Shown piece after piece: positions 26,447 to 35,303 of a DNA stretch of 64,000 nt. The stretch is from positions 124,001 through 188,000 of the forward strand of contig NZ_JAAHBP010000020.1 of the NCBI RefSeq assembly GCF_023184515.1, given 5' to 3'. This stretch comes from Streptomyces sp. D2-8 (GTDB lineage Bacteria; Actinomycetota; Actinomycetes; Streptomycetales; Streptomycetaceae). A program made the translations under genes and the position numbers. The notes beneath the pieces are model-generated. The model was not told the origin of the DNA. It was given only the letters and a program-made list of their open reading frames with translations, and did no database searches. Every line of letters starts with the position of its first letter. Position 1 is the first letter of the stretch.

Positions 26447-27088
26447 CTACTCCGCGGCGGTCACGGGCTGGGCCTGGTGCGCCTGCTGCGCCTTCTTCGC
26501 CTTGCGCTTGATCACCAGCATGGACGTGAGGCCCACCAGGACCGCCGCCACCAGGCCCAGCCACGAGAAGCGCTTCAGCCAGGACTCCGCGACGATGCCG
26601 ACGTAGTAGATGACCGCTGTGGTGCCGCCCGCCCAGACGATGCCGCCGAGGACGTTGGCGATCAGGAACTTCCAGTACGGCATGCGGAGGACGCCGGCGA
26701 GGGGGCCCGCGAAGATGCGGAGCAGGGCGACGAAGCGGCCGAAGAAGACGGTCCACATGCCCCACTTCTCGAAGGAGCGCTCGGCGGTGGCGATGTGCCC
26801 CTCGCTGAAGTGCTTGGGGAACTTGTTGCCCAGCCACGCCAGCAGGGGCCGCCCGCCCTTGCGTCCGATGGCGTAGCCGATCGAGTCACCGATGATCGCG
26901 CCGGCCGTGGCGCTGGCGCCGAGGACGACGGGGTCGATCTCGCCGTGCTGGGACGCCAGCAGCGCCGAGGAGACGAGGATGATCTCGCCCGGCAGCGGGA
27001 TACCCAGGCTTTCCAGGCCGATGACCAGCCCCACCAGTGCGTAGACGGCGACCGCGGGTACTGTTTCGAGCCATTCCTGGACGTGCAA
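26447..27088 (-). CDS. DedA-family membrane protein
   Basis: A 213-aa polytopic protein. Diagnostic sequences are GLESLGIPLPGEIIL, GYAIGRKGG and FGRFVALLRIFAGPLAGVLRMPYWKFLIANVLGGIVWA. DedA proteins act as phospholipid or undecaprenyl-phosphate flippases. The only in-frame start with an RBS (GGAAAGGAA) is TTG 27088. It is 71 bp behind the phosphoketolase gene on the same strand. Confidence 0.92.
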   Translation of the reverse strand: MHVQEWLETVPAVAVYALVGLVIGLESLGIPLPGEIILVSSALLASQHGEIDPVVLGASATAGAIIGDSIGYAIGRKGGRPLLAWLGNKFPKHFSEGHIATAERSFEKWGMWTVFFGRFVALLRIFAGPLAGVLRMPYWKFLIANVLGGIVWAGGTTAVIYYVGIVAESWLKRFSWLGLVAAVLVGLTSMLVIKRKAKKAQQAHQAQPVTAAE

Positions 27089-27159
27089 CGCCGGTTCCTT
27101 TCCCTGAGCTTCCCTGCGTGCACGGGAAGCCTACCGGCTCCTAGGACGTCCCTCGGGGC

Positions 27160-29544
27160 TCAGGCGTTCCAGCTCCACTCGGCGACCTCGGGCAGGTCGG
27201 TGCCGTGCTCGCGGATCCAGGCGTGGTGGCGGGTGCGGACGTCGGCCATCCGCTGGCGTACGGCCGTGGCGCGGACCGCGAGCCCGGGGACACGGTCGAT
27301 GACGTCCATGACCAGGCGGTAGCGGTCGAGGTCGTTGCGGACGACCATGTCGAACGGCGTGGTCGTGGTGCCGGCCTCCTTGTAGCCGCGCACGTGCAGG
27401 TGCTGGTGGCCGGTGCGGCGGTAGGCGAGGCGGTGGATCAGCCACGGATAGCCGTGGTAGGCGAAGATCACCGGCTTGTCGGTGGTGAACAGGCCGTCGT
27501 ACTCGAAGTCGCTCATGCCGTGCGGGTGCTCCTCGCGGGGCAGCAGCCGGGCGAGGTCGACGACGTTCACCACGCGGACGGAGAGCTCGGGCAGGTACCG
27601 GCGGAGCAGGTGCGCGGCGGCCAGGACCTCCTGGGTGGGGACGTCACCGGCGCAGGCCAGCACGACATCGGGCTCGGTGCCGTCCTCGGTGCCCGCCCAT
27701 TCCCAGATGCCGGCGCCGCGGGCGCAGTGGACCCGGGCCTCGTCCATCGACAGCCAGTCGAAGCAGGGCTGCTTGCCGGCCACGACGACGTTGACGTAGT
27801 CGCGGCTCCGCAGGGCGTGGTCCGCCACCGACAGCAGGGTGTTGGCGTCCGGCGGGAAGTAGACCCGCACGACCTCGGGGCTCTTGTTGAGGACGTGGTC
27901 GACGAAGCCGGGGTCCTGGTGGGAGAAGCCGTTGTGGTCCTGCCGCCACACATGGGAGGTCAGCAGGTAGTTGAGGGAGGCGATGGGGGCGCGCCAGGGC
28001 AGCCGCCGGGAGGTGCGCAGCCACTTGATGTGCTGGTTGACCATGGAGTCGACGATGTGCACGAACGCCTCGTAGCAGGAGAACAGCCCGTGCCGGCCGG
28101 TGAGCAAATAGCCCTCCAGCCAGCCCTGGCAGAGGTGTTCGGAGAGGACCTCCATCACCCGGCCGTTCCGGTCCAGGTGCTCGTCCACGGGCAGGATCTC
28201 GGCCTGCCAGGCCTTGCCGCTGGCCTCGAAGACGGCCTGGAGCCGGTTGGAGGCGGTCTCGTCCGGGCCGACCAGGCGGAAGTCCCGGCGGTCGGTGGTG
28301 TCGCGCATGACCCGGGCGAGGAGGTCGCCGAGGACGCGGGTCGGCTCGTGCATCGTCGTGCCCGGCTTGTCGACCGGGACGGCGAAGTCGTCCAGGGACG
28401 GGATCGGCAGGTCGCGGACGAGCAGTCCGCCGTTGGCGTGCGGGGTGGCGCCGAGGCGCCTGGTGCCGTCGGGGACGCAGGCGAGGACGTCCGCGACCGG
28501 GCGGCCCTCGGCGTCGAACAGTTCCTCGGGCCGGTACGAGCGCAGCCAGGACTCCAGTTGCCGCAGATGCTCGGGGTTGTCGCGGACACCGGCCAGCGGC
28601 ACCTGGTGGGCGCGCCAGGTGCCCTCGACCGGCACCCCGTCGACCTCGGCGGGGCCGGTCCAGCCCTTGGGGGTGCGCAGCACGATCACCGGCCAGTGCG
28701 GGCGCTCGCTGACGCCCTCCTCGCGGGCGGCGCGCTGTGCTTCGGCGATGCGGTCGAGCGCGGTGTCCATGGCCGCGGCCATCGCGCGGTGGACGGTGGC
28801 CGGATCGTCGCCGGAGACGTGGATCGGCTCGTGACCGTGGCCGCGCAGCAGGGCGTCGAGTTCCGCCTCCGGGATGCGGGACAGCACGGTCGGGTTGGCG
28901 ATCTTGTAGCCGTTGAGGTGGAGGATGGGCAGGACGGCCCCGTCGTGGACGGGGTCGAGGAACTTGTTGGAGTGCCAGGACGCCGCAAGCGGGCCGGTCT
29001 CCGCTTCGCCGTCGCCGATCACACAGGCCACCAGCAGGTCCGGGTTGTCGAGGGCGGCGCCGTAGGCGTGGGCGAGGGAGTAGCCGAGCTCGCCGCCCTC
29101 GTGGATCGAGCCGGGCACCTCCGGCGCGACATGGCTGGGCACACCGCCCGGGAACGAGAACTGCCGCATCAGCAGGTCCATGCCCTGCGCGTCCCGGCTC
29201 GCGTCCGGGTACTTCTCGCTGTAGCTGCCCTCCAGCCAGGAGTTGGCCAGGACCGACGGCCCGCCGTGGCCCGGGCCCCAGATGCACAGGCCGTCCAGCT
29301 CGCGCGCCTTGATCACCCGGTTGAGGTGGGTGTAGACGAGGTTCAGCCCCGGTGAGGTGCCCCAGTGGCCCAGCAGCCGCGGCTTGATGTGCTCGGGCCG
29401 CAGCGGCTCCCTGAGCAGGGGGTTCGCCAGCAGGTAGATCTGACCGGCCGCCAGGTAGTTGGCGGCCCGCCAGTGGGCGTCCAGCGTGCGCAGTTCCTCG
29501 TCGGTGAGTGCGGTCCTGCTGTCCTGGCTCGGGGCCTCGGGCAT
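27160..29544 (-). CDS. xfp: Xylulose-5-phosphate/fructose-6-phosphate phosphoketolase
   Basis: A 794-aa thiamine-diphosphate enzyme splitting xylulose 5-phosphate (or fructose 6-phosphate) to acetyl phosphate and glyceraldehyde 3-phosphate (or erythrose 4-phosphate). N-terminal GHWGTSPGLN, GPGHGGP, SEKYP, EGGELGYSL and the ThDP motif GDGEAETGPLA...N are as in XFP, and length is normal. No frameshift is seen. Erythrose 4-phosphate is also a DAHP synthase substrate, but the distance to the left cluster argues against a direct link. Confidence 0.95.
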   Translation of the reverse strand: MPEAPSQDSRTALTDEELRTLDAHWRAANYLAAGQIYLLANPLLREPLRPEHIKPRLLGHWGTSPGLNLVYTHLNRVIKARELDGLCIWGPGHGGPSVLANSWLEGSYSEKYPDASRDAQGMDLLMRQFSFPGGVPSHVAPEVPGSIHEGGELGYSLAHAYGAALDNPDLLVACVIGDGEAETGPLAASWHSNKFLDPVHDGAVLPILHLNGYKIANPTVLSRIPEAELDALLRGHGHEPIHVSGDDPATVHRAMAAAMDTALDRIAEAQRAAREEGVSERPHWPVIVLRTPKGWTGPAEVDGVPVEGTWRAHQVPLAGVRDNPEHLRQLESWLRSYRPEELFDAEGRPVADVLACVPDGTRRLGATPHANGGLLVRDLPIPSLDDFAVPVDKPGTTMHEPTRVLGDLLARVMRDTTDRRDFRLVGPDETASNRLQAVFEASGKAWQAEILPVDEHLDRNGRVMEVLSEHLCQGWLEGYLLTGRHGLFSCYEAFVHIVDSMVNQHIKWLRTSRRLPWRAPIASLNYLLTSHVWRQDHNGFSHQDPGFVDHVLNKSPEVVRVYFPPDANTLLSVADHALRSRDYVNVVVAGKQPCFDWLSMDEARVHCARGAGIWEWAGTEDGTEPDVVLACAGDVPTQEVLAAAHLLRRYLPELSVRVVNVVDLARLLPREEHPHGMSDFEYDGLFTTDKPVIFAYHGYPWLIHRLAYRRTGHQHLHVRGYKEAGTTTTPFDMVVRNDLDRYRLVMDVIDRVPGLAVRATAVRQRMADVRTRHHAWIREHGTDLPEVAEWSWNA

Positions 29545-29646
29545 GAGTGGACTCCCTGGGTTCTGCGGACGGACTCAGGAGGAGTACCAGTTTGTTCCGG
29601 TTCGATGCCAGGCGCCTCTCGGCCATCTGTCGCCCGCCGCTCCGTG

Positions 29647-29931
29647 TCAGCCGCCCACTCTCGCGTTCAGCAGCAGCCGCAGATCCCGTGACGACGCCCC
29701 GATCCACTCGCCGCGCGGCCCGGTGCCCAGCACCCAGTCGTGGACCTCCGGGTCCCAGGAGGACAGGGTCCGGGGCTCGACGCGGACGGTGACGCGCCGC
29801 TCCTCCCCGGCCCGCAGGGTGAGCCGCCGGTATCCGGCCGGCACGCGTACCGGCTGGTCCAGCGGCAGGTCCGGGGCGGGGCCCGCGTACACCTGGGGCC
29901 CCGCTCGACGCCCCGTCGGACACCACGGGCG
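29647..29931 (-). pseudogene. Remnant of a GH3 beta-glucosidase C-terminus (Fn3-like domain)
   Basis: The last 80-95 codons of a glycoside hydrolase family 3 protein remain: GAQVYAGPAPDLP, PVRVPAGYRRLTLRAGEERRVTVRVEP and a normal stop codon. Nothing of the catalytic domains is found upstream; the reading frame runs directly into the terminator of the next gene. There is no promoter, RBS or start codon in a sensible place. I interpret it as a deletion relic. Confidence 0.65.
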
Positions 29932-29950
29932 GGGCGGGTGAACCTCTGCC

Positions 29951-29980
29951 TACGGGGTCGCCGGAGTGGGCGACCCCGTA
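29951..29980 (-). terminator. Strong rho-independent-like hairpin
   Basis: TACGGGGTCGCC (29951-29962) pairs perfectly with GGCGACCCCGTA (29969-29980) around a 6-nt loop, just behind the stop codon of the ricin-domain gene. Confidence 0.8.
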
Positions 29981-29986
29981 CGCGTT

Positions 29987-31825
29987 CTACGGCAGTGCGG
30001 AGGAGTGGAGCGTCGTCACGGCGTCGGTAACGGTGGCGGTCGCGGGGCCGAGGACGTCGGGGTCGGGCGGCGGGGCGGCCTCGCCGGCCCCGGGCTCGGC
30101 CTCCTCGCAGCACCCCACCTGCGCGAACCGCGTCTCGTACCGCTCCTGCGGCAGTTCCTCGGACGTGGTGCGCGGCGGCCCGGACGGGGCGTCGTCGTAC
30201 GGCCGTTGCCCGCGCTCCTTGCGGCTCTCGCGCGGAGTGTCCTCGGCCCGCTTCTCCCGGGACTCCCCCTGCCCTCCGGGGGCGGTCACCGCTTCCAGTG
30301 CCCAGCGTTGCGCCCCGGATCCGTCGCGCCCTGCGACGATCACGTCCCGGCCCTTCCCGGGGGCGAGGGCCAGCCCCTTGCCGCCGCGCGGCAGGAGTTC
30401 GCCGCGCACGGTCAGGTCGTAGCGGACGACTCCCGCGTGCACGAGGCAGACGGCCAGGGCGACCGAGCCCCTGGCCGTGTCGGAGCCGAGGCACAGGGTG
30501 GGGTCTGCGGCGCTGCGCAGAACACCGTCGTCCTCGTACGACCACTGCTGGGACCCGCCGGCGGAACAGGCGGCCAGCACGATGGGGGCGTCGGCCCGCG
30601 TCCGGCCGCCCAGGACGTCGAGGCACAGGCCGCCGTCGAGGTTGCGCAGCCGCCCCCGGGCCACTTCGACGGGGTGGCCGACGGAGGCGGCCGACCGGGA
30701 AGCAGCCGAAGATTCTTCGGACGAGGAGGTCACGGAGTCCGGTCCCACGGACGAGGATCCCGCACTGTCCGGGTCGACGGAGTGGCCGCTCACCGCGCCC
30801 CAGGTGGCCTGCGGATCGGTGGTGCCGCCCTCCTCCGTCCAGCCCCGAGCGGCGAGCAGGGTCGCGAGCAGCACGAGGGAGGTCACCCCGACCGCGGCGG
30901 CCAGCGCCTTCGTGTGCCTTCTCGGCGTGCCCTGCCGACCGGTCGCCGGCAGGGCGCGGGCCCGGGGGCGGTGGCGTCCGCCGGCGGGCAGGGCGCGCTG
31001 GCCCCCGTCGCGCCCCGGCCGTGATGCGAGGTAGCGGCGGGCGCCCCAGCCGAGCACCGTCTCGACGAGCAGATCCTCCAGACCGCCCTCGAAATGGCTG
31101 AGTTGCTCGGCGGCGTGCCGGCAGTAGCGGCATGCCATGAGATGCCGCTGCACATCCGGCAGCAGTGCCCCGCCGCGGCGCATGGGGACGTCCAGCAGGC
31201 GGTTGTAGTAGCGGCATTCCTGCGTGGGTGCGAGTTCCCGGTGCGCCCGTACGCATCCGGACCGGAATTGCTCGCGCGCCTGCTCCAGGGCGGCCGACGC
31301 GGTGGCGGCATCCACCCCCAGCAGACCGGACGGTACGGATATGGGCTCGGCCTCGACCTCCGTGTGCCAGAGCAGGCATTGGGAAGCCCCCGGAAGACTC
31401 CGGAAAGCCCGCTCCGCGAGGCGTCGCCTTTCGGGTGTACGGGAGCGTGCGGCGCGCAGGCCGCGGGCGCCGACGGTTTTGCGGAGTTCCGGCAGCACTC
31501 CGGAAATGCCGTCGTCGGCGGCCCACTCCCCGACCGTCTCCCGGACGGCCGTGAGCAGCCGCGGACGCAGGGCGCCGCCGCCCGGCCGGGCCAGTTCCCC
31601 GCGGAAGGCGGCGGCCGCCGCCATCGATGCGGAATCCTCCGAGGACGCCAGGCAGATCACGGCGTATTCGTAGACGGCGCGCCAGTGCCGCGCCAGCAAC
31701 AGCGCGACGGCGCGCGGTCCTTCAGTGGGTTCGCCGACCCGGGCGAGGAGATTGCGGTCGGACTCCGCGGGTCCCGCTCCGGGGCGTGGCGGGTAGGGCG
31801 GGCGTGGGGGGGTGGGGGATTGCAC
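29987..31825 (-). CDS. Sigma-like / zinc-finger / TM / ricin B lectin fusion protein
   Basis: A 612-aa protein with unusual architecture. Residues about 25-220 resemble a degenerate ECF sigma factor (LLARHWRAVYEYAVICL as a region-2-like part, a region-4-like helix at LPGASQCLLW, then LEQAREQFR). A CxxC-type anti-sigma zinc finger follows (HLMACRYCRHAAEQ, about 228-241). A single TM segment is at about 305-325 (AAVGVTSLVLLATLLAARG), then a Ser-rich linker, and a ricin-type beta-trefoil (GLCLDVLGG, ACSAGGSQQWSY, LCLGSD). The C-terminal 90 residues are Glu/Pro-rich. Start GTG 31825 follows GGAAGGAAA. It may be a membrane-anchored sensor binding sugars outside and acting in transcription or scaffolding inside. 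Confidence 0.75.
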   Translation of the reverse strand: MQSPTPPRPPYPPRPGAGPAESDRNLLARVGEPTEGPRAVALLLARHWRAVYEYAVICLASSEDSASMAAAAAFRGELARPGGGALRPRLLTAVRETVGEWAADDGISGVLPELRKTVGARGLRAARSRTPERRRLAERAFRSLPGASQCLLWHTEVEAEPISVPSGLLGVDAATASAALEQAREQFRSGCVRAHRELAPTQECRYYNRLLDVPMRRGGALLPDVQRHLMACRYCRHAAEQLSHFEGGLEDLLVETVLGWGARRYLASRPGRDGGQRALPAGGRHRPRARALPATGRQGTPRRHTKALAAAVGVTSLVLLATLLAARGWTEEGGTTDPQATWGAVSGHSVDPDSAGSSSVGPDSVTSSSEESSAASRSAASVGHPVEVARGRLRNLDGGLCLDVLGGRTRADAPIVLAACSAGGSQQWSYEDDGVLRSAADPTLCLGSDTARGSVALAVCLVHAGVVRYDLTVRGELLPRGGKGLALAPGKGRDVIVAGRDGSGAQRWALEAVTAPGGQGESREKRAEDTPRESRKERGQRPYDDAPSGPPRTTSEELPQERYETRFAQVGCCEEAEPGAGEAAPPPDPDVLGPATATVTDAVTTLHSSALP

Positions 31826-31982
31826 GGAACCATTTCCTTCCAGCCGCAGAACGGCATGCGAATTGCGCGTCCGTCGGAAAGCAGGTGCGTGATTGGTGCA
31901 TACCTATGCCGCGTCAGCTGCGGACTCGGCTGTGAGGCGGCTCACTTTCGCACATGCGACTGACTGGTAACAAGGAGTTCGG

Positions 31983-32180
31983 ATGACCCGGATTCAAAAC
32001 GCGGGGAATTCAGATATGTTACCGGCGGTATCCGCACCGGCTTTCGAAAACCCGGTCGCCGAGGGCCGCAAGTTGTGCGCACTCAAGGGCGGTTGGTCCA
32101 CGAAATCTCCAACTCCACAGCGCGCTCCCATGTGGCTCTCGGTTCGCTCCCATCTCCGCGCGCCAGCATGGGCCGCATGA
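31983..32180 (+). CDS. Possible small ORF (65 aa) with strong RBS and a TTA codon
   Basis: ATG 31983 follows AAGGAG at ideal spacing. The 65-codon frame ends at 32180, overlapping the galU start by 13 bp. It contains a rare TTA Leu codon (12 codons in) and weak third-position GC, unlike its neighbours. No homology recognised. It could be a translated leader of galU or a chance ORF. It occupies most of the 342-bp divergent gap 31826-32167, in which I see nothing else. Confidence 0.25.
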   Translation: MTRIQNAGNSDMLPAVSAPAFENPVAEGRKLCALKGGWSTKSPTPQRAPMWLSVRSHLRAPAWAA

Positions 32181-33124
32181 TCGCCCCCCACCCTTCCGCC
32201 CCGGCCGCCCCCGCCCGCACCGTCCGCAAGGCGGTCGTCCCGGCCGCCGGTCTCGGCACCCGCTTCCTGCCCGCCACGAAGGCCACGCCCAAGGAGATGC
32301 TGCCCGTCGTCGACAAGCCGGCCATCCAGTACGTCGTCGAGGAGGCGGCAGCGGCGGGACTCGACGACGTCCTGATGGTCACCGGCCGGCACAAGCGGGC
32401 CATCGAGGACCACTTCGACCACGCCTTCGAACTGGAGCAGGCCCTCGCGGCCAAGGGCGACACCGTGCGGCTGGACGCGGTGCGCGACCCGGCACAGCTG
32501 GCGAGCATCCACCACATCCGCCAGGGCGACCCGCTCGGCCTCGGCCACGCGGTGCTGTGCGCCCGCCGCCATGTCGGCGACCAGCCCTTCGCGGTCCTCC
32601 TCGGCGACGACCTGATCGACCCGCGCGAGACCCTGCTGAGCCGGATGCTCGACGTCCGCGACCGCCGGCTCGGCAGCGTGATCGCCCTGATGGAGGTCCC
32701 GCCGGAGCAGATCCACCTCTACGGCTGCGCGGCCGTGGAGCCGACCGGCGAGGAGGACGTCGTCCGCGTCACGGGCCTGGTCGAGAAGCCGGCCCGGCGG
32801 CACGCGCCGAGTCGCTACGCCGTCATCGGCCGCTACGTCCTCGACCCGGCCGTCTTCTCGGTCCTGGAGCGCACCCCACCGGGCCGGGGCGGCGAGATCC
32901 AGCTGACCGACGCCCTCCAGGAGCTGGCCGCGGGCGGCACGGTGCGCGGAGTCGTCTTCAAGGGCCTGCGCTACGACACCGGCGACAAGGCCGACTACCT
33001 GCGCACGGTGGTGAGGCTGGCCTGCGAACGGCCCGACCTGGGGCCGGAGTTCGTGGCGTGGCTGAGGGGATTCCTCGGGGAGCTGGACGGCGCGCGCCCC
33101 GGGCACCGGGACGTGGCGGCCTGA
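32168..33124 (+). CDS. galU: UTP-glucose-1-phosphate uridylyltransferase
   Basis: A 318-aa nucleotidyltransferase making UDP-glucose. VPAAGLGTRFLPATKATPKEM is the nucleotide-binding signature, with VVDKPAIQYVVEEA, LLGDDLID and LVEKPA following. The start may be ATG 32168 or ATG 32177 (MIAPHPS); no clear RBS distinguishes them. A hairpin terminator follows at 33135. Supplies UDP-glucose for envelope glycans and glycosylation. Confidence 0.93.
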   Translation: MGRMIAPHPSAPAAPARTVRKAVVPAAGLGTRFLPATKATPKEMLPVVDKPAIQYVVEEAAAAGLDDVLMVTGRHKRAIEDHFDHAFELEQALAAKGDTVRLDAVRDPAQLASIHHIRQGDPLGLGHAVLCARRHVGDQPFAVLLGDDLIDPRETLLSRMLDVRDRRLGSVIALMEVPPEQIHLYGCAAVEPTGEEDVVRVTGLVEKPARRHAPSRYAVIGRYVLDPAVFSVLERTPPGRGGEIQLTDALQELAAGGTVRGVVFKGLRYDTGDKADYLRTVVRLACERPDLGPEFVAWLRGFLGELDGARPGHRDVAA

Positions 33125-33134
33125 CACGCGAGAG

Positions 33135-33153
33135 CCCCGGCACCCGGCCGGGG
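33135..33153 (+). terminator. Hairpin terminator after galU
   Basis: CCCCGGC and GCCGGGG form a 7-bp stem with a 5-nt loop between galU and the convergent thioesterase gene. Confidence 0.65.
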
Positions 33154-33175
33154 TCACGCACACACGGCAGCCTGA

Positions 33176-33628
33176 TCAGCCGTTGGGCCGCAGGGTCCAC
33201 ACCACGGTCATCTCGCCGGTCACGGCGCCGTCGGCCCGCTGGATGGCGATGGCCACCGGGAACTCGGGGCGCTCACCGGCGTCGAGCTGCGCGACGACCT
33301 CGGAGGCCGGGCGGCCGAGGGTGGCCGTCGCGGTGACGGCGCCCATCGCCAGTTTCTTGTAGGAGATCTCGGCGCTGACGGCGAGCGGGACGGCACGCGA
33401 GAGCTGGTCGCCGAACGCGGCCAGCACGATCGCCCCGCTCGCGGACTCGCCCAGCGTGAACATCGCGCCGGCGTGCGGCCCGCCCACGTGGTTGTGGTAC
33501 TCGCCCTGGTCCGGCAGTGACACCACCGCCCGCTCCGGCGAGGTCTCGAGGAACTCGAGGTTCAGGGTCCGGGCCATGGGCACCGTGGCGGCGAGCATCT
33601 CGCCGATGGACATCTGGTCTGCGCTCAT
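33176..33628 (-). CDS. Hotdog-fold thioesterase-like protein (DUF4442)
   Basis: A 150-aa hotdog protein. HNHVGGPHAGAMFTLGESASG is the active-site loop and helix of PaaI/DUF4442 proteins, followed by ISYKKLAMG and a strand-rich end. Probably hydrolyses acyl-CoA thioesters. Start ATG 33628. Confidence 0.82.
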   Translation of the reverse strand: MSADQMSIGEMLAATVPMARTLNLEFLETSPERAVVSLPDQGEYHNHVGGPHAGAMFTLGESASGAIVLAAFGDQLSRAVPLAVSAEISYKKLAMGAVTATATLGRPASEVVAQLDAGERPEFPVAIAIQRADGAVTGEMTVVWTLRPNG

Positions 33629-33788
33629 GGCCGAATGTTACTCACGAGTAGAGGCGACTGGCCAGGCCGGTATGACGACCGCCGCATCGGTCCGCACGAC
33701 ATCCACACCGTCCTGCCGCCGGGTTGCTACGTCTCCGTCCACGGGCAGTGACCGAATCGTGTCCGGAGCGCGGCTAGGGTGGCTGCCC

Positions 33789-34796
33789 ATGTGGCCAGGA
33801 CAGCAGCCGCCCGGGGGCGAGCAGAACCCGCAAGCGAACAACCCGTACCAGCAGCCGGGGTACCAGCAGCCGAATCCGTACCAGCAGCCGGGGTACCAGC
33901 AGCAGCCCGGCCCCTATGGGCAGCAGCCACAGTGGGGCACCCCCGCGCCGGCCGGCGCGCCGCAGCCCCCGCAGGGCGGTGGCGGCGGCAACCGGACGAA
34001 GCTGGTCGCGACCATCGCCGCCACGGCGGTGGTCGTGGCGGCCGGTGTCACCGGCTTCCTGGTGCTGGGCGGCGACAAGGACGACACGGCGGACGGCGGC
34101 GGCAAGAGCGGCACGACGTCGTCGAGTCCGTCGGCCGAGGAGCCGAGCGCCCCCGCCACGGGCGACAACCCCCGCGGCGGCGAGGAGGCCAAGCCCACGG
34201 TCAAGGGCTGGAAGGTCGTCATCAACCCCAAGTGGGGCACGGCCTTCGACGTCCCGGCCGACTGGGAGGTGGCGTCTCCGACGTCGTCCGTCTTCTTCGA
34301 GGACGAGAAGTCCGACGACGGCAAGCCGCTGATCCTCATGTCGGCACCGGCGTTCTACAAGTCCAAGTGGTGCACGAGCGACGACAACAAGGACGGCAGG
34401 ACCGAGACCGAGTCGCTGGCCGGGGCGGGCACCAAGGGCGCCGACGGTGCCAAGAACACGGACGAGGTCGCCGTCAACCAGGTGGCCTGGTGGGTGTACG
34501 GCGGCTACACGCAGCCGGACAAGAAGAGCGTCAAGACCGACGACAAGGCCAAGCCCTACACCACCGCCTCGGGCGTCAAGGGCAGCGTCGCCTGGGCGCA
34601 CTCGGAGGACACGCCCGACAAGGGCAAGTGTGCGAGCGACGGCAAGGCGGTCACCTTCGGCTTCAAGAACTCCGCCGGCGACTTCGTCGCGTGGAGCTTC
34701 TTCGGCGCCAAGGGCGTCAAGGGCGAGGTGCCCGAGAAGACCGTCATGAAGATCCTCAGCACGGTCCGGCTGCACGGCGAACCGACCGGCGGCTGA
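33789..34796 (+). CDS. Membrane-anchored protein with PQ-rich N-terminal tail
   Basis: A 335-aa protein. The N-terminal 70 residues are a cytoplasmic Pro/Gln/Gly/Tyr tail with three NPYQQPGYQQ-type repeats. One TM helix follows (VATIAATAVVVAAGVTGFLVLGG, about 73-95), then a Ser-rich linker and an external domain of about 200 aa with WKVVINPKWGTAFDVPADWEV. This layout is frequent in Streptomyces; the external domain has no function I recognise. ATG 33789 is the likely start. Confidence 0.8.
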   Translation: MWPGQQPPGGEQNPQANNPYQQPGYQQPNPYQQPGYQQQPGPYGQQPQWGTPAPAGAPQPPQGGGGGNRTKLVATIAATAVVVAAGVTGFLVLGGDKDDTADGGGKSGTTSSSPSAEEPSAPATGDNPRGGEEAKPTVKGWKVVINPKWGTAFDVPADWEVASPTSSVFFEDEKSDDGKPLILMSAPAFYKSKWCTSDDNKDGRTETESLAGAGTKGADGAKNTDEVAVNQVAWWVYGGYTQPDKKSVKTDDKAKPYTTASGVKGSVAWAHSEDTPDKGKCASDGKAVTFGFKNSAGDFVAWSFFGAKGVKGEVPEKTVMKILSTVRLHGEPTGG

Positions 34797-34809
34797 CCCG
34801 GGAACGGAA

Positions 34810-34841
34810 CGGGCCCGCCCCCTGCGACAGGGGCGGGCCCG
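34810..34841. terminator. Bidirectional GC-rich terminator
   Basis: CGGGCCCGCCCC and GGGGCGGGCCCG form a perfect 12-bp stem (34810-34841) between the convergent membrane-protein and secreted-protein genes. Confidence 0.85.
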
Positions 34842-34866
34842 GCTCACCGGAGCCTCGTGACGGGCG

Positions 34867-35196
34867 TCAGCCCCTCAGGTACCCGCGGTAGACCCAGCGG
34901 CCCGAGATGGAGTCCTCGTCGACGCGGCAGCTGCCGATGCAGACCCAGGGGTTGCCTGAGGAGTTGGTGCAGTCCCAGTAGGCGTGCACCTCGTTGTTCT
35001 TGTAGACGTAGCCGACCACCTTGGCGTTCGCCGAGAAGCTGGAGTGGACCGCGGCCTTCTCCTTGACGACCACGTAGTCGTGGGACGTCGGCCGGCACGT
35101 GAAACCGGCCGCCGAGGCGGACCCCGCGCCCATGACGGGCAGCGCGGCACCGATGAGTGCCGCCGTGGCCAGCAGCGTCGCAGAACGCTTGTGCAT
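34867..35196 (-). CDS. Small secreted protein, SH3-like
   Basis: A 109-aa exported protein. MHKRSATLLATAALIGAALPVMGAGSASA is a Sec signal peptide, so ATG 35196 is the start (the upstream MTLNRGRN reading is not needed). The mature part of about 75 aa has four Cys and KAAVHSSFSANAKVVGYVYKNNEVHAYWDC, resembling bacterial SH3 domains. Ligand unknown. Confidence 0.82.
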   Translation of the reverse strand: MHKRSATLLATAALIGAALPVMGAGSASAAGFTCRPTSHDYVVVKEKAAVHSSFSANAKVVGYVYKNNEVHAYWDCTNSSGNPWVCIGSCRVDEDSISGRWVYRGYLRG

Positions 35197-35303
35197 GTGG
35201 TTCCTTCCCCGATTCAAGGTCAAATCAAGATCAACTCAGCTTTGCGCCGTGACGCCGCGCAAACGGTTTGGCAGGACGGGCCCTCGGCGGCGATAGTCGC
35301 CCG

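Noticed and set aside
27644..29926. A 760-codon minus-strand frame over the phosphoketolase gene
   Set aside because: It is the shifted shadow of phosphoketolase and Arg/Pro/Gly-rich with no domain.
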